From: an uncultured Roseateles sp. | GTDB taxonomy: Bacteria; Pseudomonadota; Gammaproteobacteria; Burkholderiales; Burkholderiaceae | Length of the DNA stretch: 37,407 bases | Direction of reading: 5' to 3' | Assembly (NCBI GenBank): GCA_946480605.1 | Contig: CAMLKW010000017.1 | Span: 1-37,407, forward strand | Shown here: one piece after another, positions 1-7,901 of the stretch | Position numbering within the stretch: position 1 is the stretch's first letter | Layout: the number at the start of each line of letters is the position of its first letter | Translations under genes and position numbers: made by a program | Notes under the pieces: model-generated | Database searches by the model: none | Seen by the model: the letters and a program-made list of their open reading frames with translations, nothing else | What the model was told of the DNA's origin: nothing

Positions 1-780
1 CAAGACCCGCGGCGCCTTCACCAACGTCCGCGCGTAGGCCTGGCGCAACGCGTGCTGGTCGGGCTTTCGCGTCAGGCGTTCGACGATCAGGCCTTCCGCC
101 TGCGGCTCGGCGGGCAGCAGGTCCACGGCCAGCTGCATCGCGTCGTCCCCGTCGGGCAGGGCCTGGTTCAGCTCGCGGGTCAGTGCCAGCGCGCGGGCGT
201 TCTCGCCGGCGTTGATCGCCAGCCGGGCCTCGGTGTAGAGGGCGGCGGGCTTGAGCGTCCCGGTCTGCGCCTGCAGCACCGGTGACAAGGCCTGCAGCAC
301 GGCCTTGGGGTCGGGGGTGCGCTGGAACAGCCGAGTCAGCGAGACGATGAGGCCGGGCCGCTGCACGGCCGGCGCCACGCGCAGCAGCGTGGCCAGCGGC
401 TGCGGCACCTCGGCGGGCTTGTTCATCAGCGCCAGCAGCTGCACGACGCTCTGATGGGCCTCGGCCGAGGTCGGCACCGTGTCGGCCCAGGCGCGGGCGG
501 CCAGCAGCGCCTGGTCGCCCGCGCGTTCCTTCAGCGCGATGCCGACGACGCGCTTGAACAGCTGCTCGTCGCCGGTGCGCCGCGCGGCGTCCAGCAGCAC
601 CTGGAAGGCGATGCCGGCCTGGCCGTTGTTCAGCTCCAGCTCGCCGATCAGCAGTTGGTAGAACAGCGGCGCGTCCATCGCCGAGTTGTCGATGGGCGCG
701 GCGGGCGTCTCCTGGGCCTGGGCGTGCAGGCCCAGCAAGAGGGCGGCGGCACAGGTGATGCGGCGGACGGGAAAGGGCAT
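1..780 (-). CDS. exported tetratricopeptide-repeat protein (partial, 3' end outside window)
   Basis: The frame opens with ATG at 780 and runs off the left edge after 260 codons, so the C-terminus is missing. The N-terminus ([22 protein letters not shown]) is a short basic stretch, a hydrophobic core and an AQA cleavage site, so export to the periplasm or outer membrane is expected. The rest is alanine/leucine-rich helical repeats of the TPR type, for example the segment around [23 protein letters not shown] proteins of this kind act as protein-interaction scaffolds; no enzymatic motif is visible. It is divergent from mutM with 44 nt between the starts. In many Burkholderiales a TPR protein followed by lolB and ispE occupies this position beside mutM, which supports the call. 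A GGAG lies about 9 nt before the ATG on the minus strand. The exact role is unknown. Confidence 0.8.
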   Translation of the reverse strand, partial: MPFPVRRITCAAALLLGLHAQAQETPAAPIDNSAMDAPLFYQLLIGELELNNGQAGIAFQVLLDAARRTGDEQLFKRVVGIALKERAGDQALLAARAWADTVPTSAEAHQSVVQLLALMNKPAEVPQPLATLLRVAPAVQRPGLIVSLTRLFQRTPDPKAVLQALSPVLQAQTGTLKPAALYTEARLAINAGENARALALTRELNQALPDGDDAMQLAVDLLPAEPQAEGLIVERLTRKPDQHALRQAYARTLVKAPRVL

Positions 781-824
781 GCGGGGCAACTCCGGGGGCA
801 GGCGCTGATTATGATTTCCGTCCC

Positions 825-1724
825 ATGCCCGAGTTGCCCGAAGTCGAAGTCACGCGCCGCAGCTTTGCGAACGCCATCCAGGGAGCCCGGGTGACCGGTC
901 TGCGCCTGGGAAAACCGCTGCGCTGGCCCCTTGGCGTGGACCCCGAGACGTTGCTCGGGACCCGCGTCGGCGAGGTGCAAAGACGGGGTAAATATTTGTG
1001 GCTGCCGCTCGACAAAGGCGATGCCGGGCTGCCCCAAATCGCCTCGCTCCCCTCGGGGGGCGGGCTGGACGTAGCTCAGCCCTTGGGGTCAGCAAGTGCA
1101 GGCGGGCTGTTGATGCACCTGGGCATGTCGGGCTCGCTGGCCTTCCTGGACGCCGTCCCGGCGGCCGGGCCGCACGACCATTTCGACCTGCACACCGACC
1201 GCGGCCTGCTGCGCCTGACCGACCCGCGCCGCTTCGGCGCCGTGGTGTGGGGCGCGGCGCTGGATGCCGACCCGGTCGCCACGCTGCTGGCCGGCCTGGG
1301 CCTGGAGCCCTTCGACGATCGCTTCGACGGCCTGCACCTGCATGCGGCGCTGAACGGCAGGCGCGTGGCCATCAAGCAGGCGCTGCTGGCGGGCGACATC
1401 GTCGTGGGCGCCGGCAACATCTACGCCTGCGAGGCGCTGTTCATGGCCGGCATCGACCCGCGCCTGCCCGCGGGCAAGCTGAGCCGCCCGCGCGCGGTCA
1501 GGCTCGCCGCCGCCGTGCGCCAGGTGCTGGGCCAGGCGCTGGAGGCCGGCGGCACCACGCTGCGCGACTTCCGCGACGCGCATGGCGTGGCCGGCAGCTT
1601 CCAGATGCAGGCCCAGGTCTACGGCCGCGAGGGCGAGGCCTGCCGGCGCTGCGGCACGGCCGTCAAGCGCATCGTGCAGGGCCAGCGCTCCACTTTTTTC
1701 TGCCCGCAATGTCAGAAGCGTTGA
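825..1724 (+). CDS. mutM: formamidopyrimidine-DNA glycosylase MutM/Fpg, with internal insertion
   Basis: Bifunctional base-excision repair enzyme that removes 8-oxoguanine and formamidopyrimidines and nicks the abasic site. The start [10 protein letters not shown] gives the catalytic Pro2 and Glu3. Lys56 sits in the RRGKYL hairpin. [10 protein letters not shown] and DPRRFG follow, and a C-terminal zinc finger uses Cys273, 276, 293 and 296. The protein has 299 residues against about 270 for the family. The excess is a Gly/Ser/Pro-rich stretch at residues 65-92 between the Lys56 hairpin and the HLGMSG strand, whose DNA resembles a hairpin repeat (see repeat entry). A TATGAT hexamer lies 9 nt before the ATG, so the message may have almost no leader. 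The last 16 nt overlap mutY, so the two 8-oxoG repair enzymes are translationally coupled. Confidence 0.96.
   Translation: MPELPEVEVTRRSFANAIQGARVTGLRLGKPLRWPLGVDPETLLGTRVGEVQRRGKYLWLPLDKGDAGLPQIASLPSGGGLDVAQPLGSASAGGLLMHLGMSGSLAFLDAVPAAGPHDHFDLHTDRGLLRLTDPRRFGAVVWGAALDADPVATLLAGLGLEPFDDRFDGLHLHAALNGRRVAIKQALLAGDIVVGAGNIYACEALFMAGIDPRLPAGKLSRPRAVRLAAAVRQVLGQALEAGGTTLRDFRDAHGVAGSFQMQAQVYGREGEACRRCGTAVKRIVQGQRSTFFCPQCQKR
1017..1100 (+). repeat. repeat-like in-frame insertion inside mutM
   Basis: This 84-bp segment encodes the extra residues 65-92 of MutM. It contains a G/C clamp (CTCCCCTCGGGGGG near 1049) of the same style as the clamps in the dispersed repeats at 6105-6120, 18475, 31984-32000 and 35434-35448. 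The length is a multiple of three, so the frame is kept. I infer a domesticated intergenic repeat. The similarity is short, so this is tentative. Confidence 0.35.
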
Positions 1725-2737
1725 TCGAGGATTTCGGCAAGACCGTCGTCGCCTGGCAGCGCCGGCACGGACGCAACAGCCTGCCTTGGCAGAACACGCG
1801 CGACCCCTATCGCGTGTGGCTGTCCGAGGTCATGCTGCAGCAGACCCAGGTGACGACCGTGCTGGGCTATTACGAACGCTTCCTGGCGCGCTGGCCGCGT
1901 GTGACCGACCTGGCCGCCGCGACGCTGGACGAGGTGCTGGCGCAGTGGGCGGGGCTGGGCTACTACAGCCGGGCGCGCAACCTGCACGCCTGCGCGCAGG
2001 CGGTGGCCCGGCTGCACGGTGGCGAGTTCCCGGGCAGCGCGGCGCAGCTGCAAACGCTGCCCGGCATCGGCCGCTCCACCGCGGCAGCCATCGCGGCCTT
2101 TTGCTTCGGCGAGCGCGTGGCCATCCTGGACGGCAACGTGAAGCGCGTGCTGGGCCGGGTGCTGGCCTTTGATGGCGACCTGGCCAGCAGCGCGGTCGAG
2201 AAGCGGCTGTGGAACCATGCCACGGCGCTGCTGCCCGAGCAGCATGTGGACCGCTACACGCAGGGGCTGATGGACCTGGGCGCGACCGTCTGCACGGCGC
2301 GCTCGCCCGACTGCCTGATCTGTCCGGTGCAGCCGCTGTGTGGTGGCCAGGCCCAGGGCGACCCGACGCGCTTCCCCGTCAAGACCAGGAAACTCAAGCG
2401 CGGTCGACGTGAGAGCTGGTGGCTGTGGGTGGAGAGAAACGATGGCTCTGGGGGGCAGGTCTTGCTGCAGCAGAGGCCCCACACGGGCGTATGGGCGGGG
2501 CTCTGGACCTTGCCGATGTTCGACGACGAGGCCAGCGCGCACGCGGCGCTGCCAGGTGCGCAGTTGGAGCCGCTGCCGCGCATCGAGCACGCGTTGACGC
2601 ACTTCGACTGGGTGTTGCACACCTTGCGCGGCGATGGTTCTGAGGGCTTGACCCCTGGCGGCACCTGGGTGGCGCGGGAGAAACTCGCGGATTACGCGCT
2701 GCCGGCGCCGTTGAAGAAGTTGATCGAGGAGAGTTGA
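1709..2737 (+). CDS. mutY: A/G-specific adenine glycosylase MutY
   Basis: Removes adenine mispaired with 8-oxoguanine, completing the GO repair system with MutM. The product has 342 residues. The N-terminal helix-hairpin-helix glycosylase domain has catalytic Glu40 ([12 protein letters not shown]), the hairpin LPGIGRSTA at 117-125 and catalytic Asp141 ([12 protein letters not shown]). The [4Fe-4S] cluster loop follows with Cys195-x6-Cys202-x2-Cys205-x5-Cys211. The C-terminal third is the NUDIX-like domain that reads 8-oxoG on the opposite strand (TRFPVKTRK onward, then [16 protein letters not shown]). The start at 1709 lies inside the end of mutM. The open frame continues upstream to 998, but that part is only a shadow of mutM. 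A small membrane protein begins directly after the stop. Confidence 0.96.
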   Translation: MSEALIEDFGKTVVAWQRRHGRNSLPWQNTRDPYRVWLSEVMLQQTQVTTVLGYYERFLARWPRVTDLAAATLDEVLAQWAGLGYYSRARNLHACAQAVARLHGGEFPGSAAQLQTLPGIGRSTAAAIAAFCFGERVAILDGNVKRVLGRVLAFDGDLASSAVEKRLWNHATALLPEQHVDRYTQGLMDLGATVCTARSPDCLICPVQPLCGGQAQGDPTRFPVKTRKLKRGRRESWWLWVERNDGSGGQVLLQQRPHTGVWAGLWTLPMFDDEASAHAALPGAQLEPLPRIEHALTHFDWVLHTLRGDGSEGLTPGGTWVAREKLADYALPAPLKKLIEES

Positions 2738-3040
2738 ATGAGGGCCGATCTGAAAGGTGGCATCGAGTACGCGGTCATCACGCTGCTGATTGCCGGCCTG
2801 TGCCTGTGGTCGCTGATCAGCGGCGCCCAGGAAGAGGATCCTGCGCCCGCCGTGATGGTGCTGTCCGGGCTGGGCGTGCTGATTGCCGGTGCCATGCATT
2901 GCGTGTTCATGATGCAGTTGGTGCGCCGCACGGGCCGCCCGTTCCTGCCCTGGTTCCTGGGCATCGTGCTGCTGATGCCGCTGGGCACGGCCGTGCTGCT
3001 GGCCACGCTGCTGGGCGAGTCCGAGGCTTCTGAAAGCTGA
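2738..3040 (+). CDS. small inner-membrane protein, unknown function
   Basis: The 100-residue protein starts with ATG immediately after the mutY stop, which suggests translation by termination-reinitiation in the mutM-mutY transcript. It has three hydrophobic segments, at about residues 9-29 (YAVITLLIAGLCLWSLI), 38-60 (AVMVLSGLGVLIAGAMHCVFMMQ) and 69-92 (FLPWFLGIVLLMPLGTAVLLATLL), joined by short polar loops. The second loop is basic (RRTGR), which suggests it is cytoplasmic. I recognise no family. The reading frame and amino-acid composition are credible, and there is no competing frame. Confidence 0.7.
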   Translation: MRADLKGGIEYAVITLLIAGLCLWSLISGAQEEDPAPAVMVLSGLGVLIAGAMHCVFMMQLVRRTGRPFLPWFLGIVLLMPLGTAVLLATLLGESEASES

Positions 3041-3115
3041 CAAAGTTGCACCATTGCCGCATTGCCTGACCCCGGCGAAAGGGGCAAAGTCTCCCGAACA
3101 ACTCAGGAGACCGGC

Positions 3116-4897
3116 GTGGATTTCATCAAGAACCTGCGTGTGGGCGCGCGACTCGGCCTGGCATTCGTCGTCCTGCTGGGGCTGATGCTCGCAATGGCGG
3201 GCATGGGGGCCCTGCTGACCAAGTCCATCAACCGCTATGCGGAGTTCTATCCCGAGAACGTGCTGCCATCGCTGCGGCTGATCCACCAGATCGATGGTGC
3301 CATTGGCGATGCGCGGCGGCTGGAGCTGCAGCACATCATGGCCGATGACGACAAGGAGAAAAAGACGTCGTCGGCGCGCATCGCCCAGGCGCGCGCGGAG
3401 CTCAGCAAGGGGCTCAAGGACTACGAGGCGCTGGTTGCCGATGCCGAAGACCGTGCGCTGCTGAAGAAGGTCAGCGAAGGGCTGGCCGCCTATCTGGCTC
3501 ATCAGGACAAGGTGCTGAAGGCCTCTGACGAGAGCGGTGCCGACCCCACGCAGGCGACGGCGGCCCGGGAGATGTCGCTGGGGGCTGTGCGCACTGTCTT
3601 CTTACCGTTGCGGGATGCAGTCTCCAACTGGTGGGCGTACAACGAGAAGCTGGCCGCGCAGGCTACCAGCTCGGCGGAGGCGGCCTACCAGCGCGTGCTG
3701 GTGATCTTCGGCATCGCGTCCGTCGTCGCGTTGGTCCTCGGGGTCTTCGCGGCGCTGACCATCACGCGCTCCATCACTGCACCGCTGCAGCGCGCATCGG
3801 AAGCGGTCAAGGCGGTGGCCGGTGGCGACCTGACCTTGAGGCTGCAAAGCAGCTCGCGCGACGAGCTGGGCCAGTTGCTGAGCAGCCTGGACGAGATGAC
3901 GCAGAACCTCGCGCGCATGGTGTCCGGTGTGCGCCAGGGCTGCGAGCAGATCAATGTCGCGTCGGCCGAGATCGCGCAGGGCAATGCCGACCTGTCGGCA
4001 CGCACGGAGAGCCAGGCGTCCAGCTTGGAAGAGACTGCGGCGTCCGTGGAGCAGATGGCCGCGCAGATCAAGGCCAATGCCGACAATGCGCGCCAGGCCG
4101 ACCAGCTGGCCAACCATGCGTCGGAGACGGCCAAGGCCGGCGGCGACGCGGTGGGCGAGGTGGTGGCCACGATGGATGCGATCTCGCAGGCCAGCCGCAA
4201 GATCAACGACATCATCGGCACCATCGATGGCATCGCGTTCCAGACCAACATCCTGGCGCTGAACGCGGCCGTCGAGGCCGCCCGTGCCGGTGAGCAGGGG
4301 CGCGGCTTCGCGGTCGTGGCCGGCGAGGTGCGGCTGCTGGCGCAGCGCAGCGCCGAGGCGGCCAAGGAAATCAAGAGCCTCATCGGCGACAGCGTCACCA
4401 AGGTCGAGAGTGGCAGCGCCCAGGTGCTGTCGGCGCGCGACACCATCGTGCAGATGGTCAACGAGGTGCGCAAGGTGACCGACCTGGTGGGCGAGATCAC
4501 GGTCTCCAGCCGCGAGCAGAGCGAGGGCGTGGGCCAGATCAACGCCGCCGTCAGCCAGCTGGACCAGGCCACCCAGCAGAACGCCGCCCTCGTCGAGCAG
4601 ACCGCCGCGGCGGCCGAGAGCATGCGCCAGCAAAGCAGCAAGCTGAACGAGGCGGTGGCGGCCTTCCGGGTGGATGGCGGTGCGGCGGCGCCCATGCGCA
4701 GCGCGCCCAAGTCGGCGCCAAGACCGGCGCCCATGCCGGCCGCGTCGCCCAGGCCGCCGGCCGCGAAACCCCTGCCCAAGCCGGCAGCGAAGCCGGCCGT
4801 GAAGGCGGTGGCGACGCCGCCGCCCGCACCGGTCGCGCCGCCCAAGCCGGCGGCGCCTGCGCCCAGCGCGTCTGAAGGCGACTGGGAAACTTTCTAG
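3116..4897 (+). CDS. methyl-accepting chemotaxis protein with C-terminal CheR/CheB tether
   Basis: Transmembrane chemoreceptor that signals through CheA/CheW to the flagellar motor. I choose the GTG at 3116 because CAGGAGA lies 5 nt before it and the protein then begins VDFIKNLRVGARLGLAF, as is usual for Burkholderiales receptors; a TTG at 3062 is the upstream alternative. Domains: TM1 about 11-33, a periplasmic four-helix-bundle-like sensor about 34-195, TM2 about 197-217, HAMP, then the coiled-coil signalling domain with hairpin tip [21 protein letters not shown] Pro/Ala/Lys-rich flexible linker of about 70 residues ends in DWETF, matching the xWxxF pentapeptide that docks CheR and CheB. 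The ligand is unknown. Its stop overlaps the convergent oxidase gene by 4 nt (CTAG). Confidence 0.93.
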   Translation: MDFIKNLRVGARLGLAFVVLLGLMLAMAGMGALLTKSINRYAEFYPENVLPSLRLIHQIDGAIGDARRLELQHIMADDDKEKKTSSARIAQARAELSKGLKDYEALVADAEDRALLKKVSEGLAAYLAHQDKVLKASDESGADPTQATAAREMSLGAVRTVFLPLRDAVSNWWAYNEKLAAQATSSAEAAYQRVLVIFGIASVVALVLGVFAALTITRSITAPLQRASEAVKAVAGGDLTLRLQSSSRDELGQLLSSLDEMTQNLARMVSGVRQGCEQINVASAEIAQGNADLSARTESQASSLEETAASVEQMAAQIKANADNARQADQLANHASETAKAGGDAVGEVVATMDAISQASRKINDIIGTIDGIAFQTNILALNAAVEAARAGEQGRGFAVVAGEVRLLAQRSAEAAKEIKSLIGDSVTKVESGSAQVLSARDTIVQMVNEVRKVTDLVGEITVSSREQSEGVGQINAAVSQLDQATQQNAALVEQTAAAAESMRQQSSKLNEAVAAFRVDGGAAAPMRSAPKSAPRPAPMPAASPRPPAAKPLPKPAAKPAVKAVATPPPAPVAPPKPAAPAPSASEGDWETF

Positions 4898-6171
4898 AAC
4901 AGCCCGGCCAAGCGCCGCACGGCGTCCTCGGCCTGCGCGCGGTCGGGGCGCTGGTCGTCGCGGCCGAAGTCCTGGCGGCTCATCGTCGCAATCAGCAGGC
5001 CGTCGCGCCGCGGCAGCGCGGCGATGCCGTGGCCGCGGTAGATCAGCGCGTAGTCCACCTCGGGCTGCGGGATCAGGTGCGCCGTCTGGCCACGCACGGG
5101 CGTCAGGCTGGTGTCGCGCAGCAAGGTGCGCGCGCCGTCGCCCGTGCAGTTGACGACCACCGTCTCCGGCAACCGGGCGAAGTCGCGCGCGGAACGCAGC
5201 TCACGCTGCACCAGCCGGCCGCCGTCGCGCGCGAAGTCGTCCAGCAGCAGGCGCTGGTAGGCCGGGATGTTGAACACCAGCTGCGTGAAGCGGCGCGCGT
5301 GCGGTGCGCGGAAAGGGTGGTCGCTGCCGGCCAGCGCCAGGCCGCGCGGCCGCAGGTCGGCCACGCGCGGTGCGATGTCGGGATAGTCGGGCTCGCCGTC
5401 GTAGGGACTGGGCACGGGGCGGTCGAAGCCCTCGTCGCCGACGACGTAGCCGTCATGCCATTCGACCGGGCCGGACGGCAGGCCCAGGTAGCTCTGGTGC
5501 ACCTTGAACGAGTCGCGCGCCATCGCTTCCCAGTCGGCGGTCCAGGCGTCGGTGGCGAACTCGCTCGTGACGATGCGCGACTCGGGCGTCCACAGGCCGG
5601 TGGCGGCCGACGAGTGCACGCGGGGCGGCCTGTCCTTGGCGTAGACGGTGACGCGGTAGCCCGCCTGCTGCGCCCAGCGTGCGGTCGTCAGGCCGATGGC
5701 GCCGGCGCCCACGACGGCCAGGCGTTGCCCCGGCTGCACTCCCGTGGCGCGCACCTGCTCCAGCGCGCGCTGCGCCGAGCCCCAGGACAGCGACCAGCCG
5801 CCGCCACCGTGGCCGTAGTGATGGACCACGGTCTTGCCGTGCAGCCGCTGCGTCTCGAGGCGCGGCCCGCGGGCGCGGAACGGGCGAATGCCCACCGTGA
5901 TGTCGATGATGCGGTCCACGTCCAGCCGCATCGCAGCGGGTGTGCGTGGTGGCGCGAAGTCCAGCGACCAAGCGGGCAGGGCGAGGCCCGCGGCGCCAGC
6001 CGCGAGCAGAAGACGGCGCTGCAAACTTGCGGGCCGAGCGCCGGGCCGCTCCCAAGCCGGCCCGCTCTGGCGATGTGCTTGCGGCTCAATGCCGCAAGCA
6101 TCGCCGTCCCCGCGGGGGACCGGCCGGACGCGCCCGCGTTCAGCAGGGCGAGGTTGGACGAGGGGCTTCAT
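4894..6171 (-). CDS. exported FAD-dependent D-amino-acid-oxidase-family protein, circularly permuted
   Basis: FAD oxidoreductase related to D-amino-acid oxidases, which convert D-amino acids to keto acids, ammonia and H2O2. The full frame is 425 residues. The DAAO signature VVHHYGHGGGGWSLSWGSA is at 115-133, preceded by GIRPFRARGPRLE (its Arg aligns with the substrate-carboxylate Arg of pig DAAO). Both lie BEFORE the FAD dinucleotide motif GAGAIGL at 155-161; in classical DAAO they follow it. The order continues with AAGLWTP (189-195), VNCTG (340-344), LTPVRGQ, and ends RRLAGLF, just where classical enzymes would continue into the moved segment. A twin-arginine-like signal (LQRRLLLAAGAAGLALPAW) spans 50-68. 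Residues 1-49 are encoded by a dispersed repeat, so the true start may be the TTG at 6024. The ATG at 6171 overlaps the upstream stop as ATGA. Confidence 0.85.
   Translation of the reverse strand: MKPLVQPRPAERGRVRPVPRGDGDACGIEPQAHRQSGPAWERPGARPASLQRRLLLAAGAAGLALPAWSLDFAPPRTPAAMRLDVDRIIDITVGIRPFRARGPRLETQRLHGKTVVHHYGHGGGGWSLSWGSAQRALEQVRATGVQPGQRLAVVGAGAIGLTTARWAQQAGYRVTVYAKDRPPRVHSSAATGLWTPESRIVTSEFATDAWTADWEAMARDSFKVHQSYLGLPSGPVEWHDGYVVGDEGFDRPVPSPYDGEPDYPDIAPRVADLRPRGLALAGSDHPFRAPHARRFTQLVFNIPAYQRLLLDDFARDGGRLVQRELRSARDFARLPETVVVNCTGDGARTLLRDTSLTPVRGQTAHLIPQPEVDYALIYRGHGIAALPRRDGLLIATMSRQDFGRDDQRPDRAQAEDAVRRLAGLF
6026..6168 (-). repeat. dispersed hairpin repeat, copy R1
   Basis: Read on the minus strand this segment aligns almost end to end with 35384-35510. 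Shared blocks are CCCCTCG, GCTGAACGCG, a GTCCCC/GGGGAC clamp (6106-6111 with 6115-6120), a GCGATG/CATCGC hairpin (6070-6075 with 6099-6104; inner stem 6078-6085 with 6091-6098) and the tail GCCGGCTTGGGAGCGGCCCG. It lies between the M56 gene and the oxidase core and supplies residues 1-49 of the open frame. Confidence 0.75.
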
Positions 6172-7901
6172 GGTTGCTGGCGCGCCAGCGACTTGCGGAT
6201 CAACGCCGCATCGCGCAGCCGGTTGGCCGAGCCGTCGGCGTCCAGCAGCACCACGGTGATGGGGCGCTTGCCGTTCAGGATGCGCATGGCCAGGCAGCGG
6301 CCGGCCTCCTCGGTGTAGCCGGTCTTGGAGACGCGGATGTTCCAGCCTTTGCTGCCCACCAGCCGGTTGGTGTTGCGCAGTTCGCGTGGGCGGCCGTCCA
6401 CCGTGGCCTTGGACTTCTTCGCGCTGGTGATGCGCTCGATCTCGCGATAGCGCGCCGCGGCCGCCGTGATGACGGCCATCTCCTTGGCCGTGGAGGTGTT
6501 GTCCGGCGACAGCCCGGTGGCCTCGGCGATGCGCGTCTGCGTCAGGCCCAGCGCGCGCACCTTGGCGTTGACGGCCTTCACGAAGCCGGCCTCGCCGCCG
6601 GGGAAGCTGCGGGCCAGCGCGGATGCCGCACGGTTCTCGGACACCAGCAGCGCCATCTCCAGCGCCGTCTGGCGCGTCATCTGCGTGCCGACCCGCACGC
6701 GGGAGCGGCTGTGCTTCAGCGTGTCCACGTCGTCGCCGGTGATGCGCAGCTTCTCGTCGGGGTCCAGCTTGGCGTCCAGCACGACCATCGCGGTCAGCAG
6801 CTTGGTCAGCGATGCGATGGGCACGACGGCGTCGGCGTCGCGCGCCATCAACACCTCGCCGGTCGCGTCGTCGATGACGGCCACATGCTTGGCATTGACG
6901 GGCAGCTTCAGCTGCTGGGCCGGCGGCGTCTTGGCCTGCGGCGCAACGGCTTGAGGGGCCGGCGCCGGAGCATCGGCCGGCGGCGCGGGGCTCTTGGCCT
7001 GCACGACGAAGCTGGTCGCCGCGATCAGCAGCGCTGGCAATGCCAGCTTCCAGCCGGTGGCCTGCGGGCGGGGCGCCAGCAGGCGCTCGATGCGGCCCAG
7101 CAGGTTGCCGCCGCGGGCGGCCAGCGCGATGGCGGGTGCGCTGCGGGGCGCGTCAAGCTCCGCCAGTTCGTGCAGTGCCAGCGCGAGGCGGCGTGCGTTG
7201 CCCGGCAGCTCGGCCGAGATCTCGTCGGCCACCAGTTCGCGCTCGGCGCGCATGCGGGCCGACAGCCACCAGATGACCGGGTGGAAGAACAGCAAGGCCT
7301 CGACGGCGCTCTGCAGCAGGTTGGCGGCGTAGTCCCAGCGGCGCACATGGGCCAGTTCATGGGCCAGCAGCGCTTCAATGAGGTCGACGGGCAGGCGGGT
7401 CAGCAGCGCGGCGGGCATCAGCACGCAAGGCTTCAGTGTGCCCAGCGCAATGGGGCCGTCCAGCTCGGGCAGCAGGCGCAGGCTGACGCTGCGGCGCAGG
7501 CCCAGTCGGAGGGCGAGGGCGTCCAGCCGCGTCTGCCACTCGGCCGGTGCCGGCGTCGAGCGGCGCCGCGCGCGGCCCACCCAGGCCAGGCCCAGCGCCA
7601 GCCGCGCCAGCATCAGCGCCGTGCCCAGCGCCCACGCGGTGACGAGGGCCGGCATCTGCTCCAGCAGCGGCGGCACCTCGCCGGCGAACTCGGCGTCGGT
7701 GGGCGACAGGTCCAGGCATTGCGCCAGCGGCAGGCCCAGGCAGGCCAGCAGGCTGGCCGCGCAGACGGCATAGCGCCAGCGCGCCGGCGCGCCGCGCAGC
7801 ACGGCCAGCAGCAGCGCGGCGACCGCGCCCACGACCGCGCCCTGCCAGACAAAGTTCACCAGGGCCAGGCCCCAGGTGGTCATCGCGATGTCCAGGCTCA
7901 T
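6168..7901 (-). CDS. BlaR1-like M56 membrane metalloprotease fused to an S11 (PBP7-like) D,D-peptidase domain
   Basis: 577 residues. The N-terminal half is an M56/BlaR1-type integral-membrane protease: TM segments at about 10-35, 43-61, 83-107 and 286-302, and the zinc motif HELAH at 181-185 with a downstream acidic ligand candidate in ERELVADE (220-227). After TM4 comes a Pro/Ala/Lys linker (303-333) and then a serine D,D-peptidase domain with all three motifs: SLTK (364-367), SEN (421-423) and KTG (526-528). It resembles PbpG/PBP7 (S11) rather than the class-D-like sensor of BlaR1. By BlaR1 topology this domain is periplasmic. The ATG overlaps the BlaI-type repressor stop (ATGA) and the oxidase start overlaps its own stop. 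I infer that beta-lactam or peptidoglycan sensing triggers cleavage of the repressor. It may also retain carboxypeptidase or endopeptidase activity. Confidence 0.9.
   Translation of the reverse strand: MSLDIAMTTWGLALVNFVWQGAVVGAVAALLLAVLRGAPARWRYAVCAASLLACLGLPLAQCLDLSPTDAEFAGEVPPLLEQMPALVTAWALGTALMLARLALGLAWVGRARRRSTPAPAEWQTRLDALALRLGLRRSVSLRLLPELDGPIALGTLKPCVLMPAALLTRLPVDLIEALLAHELAHVRRWDYAANLLQSAVEALLFFHPVIWWLSARMRAERELVADEISAELPGNARRLALALHELAELDAPRSAPAIALAARGGNLLGRIERLLAPRPQATGWKLALPALLIAATSFVVQAKSPAPPADAPAPAPQAVAPQAKTPPAQQLKLPVNAKHVAVIDDATGEVLMARDADAVVPIASLTKLLTAMVVLDAKLDPDEKLRITGDDVDTLKHSRSRVRVGTQMTRQTALEMALLVSENRAASALARSFPGGEAGFVKAVNAKVRALGLTQTRIAEATGLSPDNTSTAKEMAVITAAAARYREIERITSAKKSKATVDGRPRELRNTNRLVGSKGWNIRVSKTGYTEEAGRCLAMRILNGKRPITVVLLDADGSANRLRDAALIRKSLARQQP

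Noticed and set aside
998..1708. Long open frame upstream of mutY
   Set aside because: It is the +2 shadow of mutM; its Arg/Ala-rich composition is not protein-like, and the MutY homology starts at 1709.
3041..3115. Possible sigma-28 (FliA) promoter before the first chemoreceptor
   Set aside because: GCCGCATT resembles the -10, but no TAAA-type -35 lies at the required distance. The same was true at 26600-26640 and 19400-19440.
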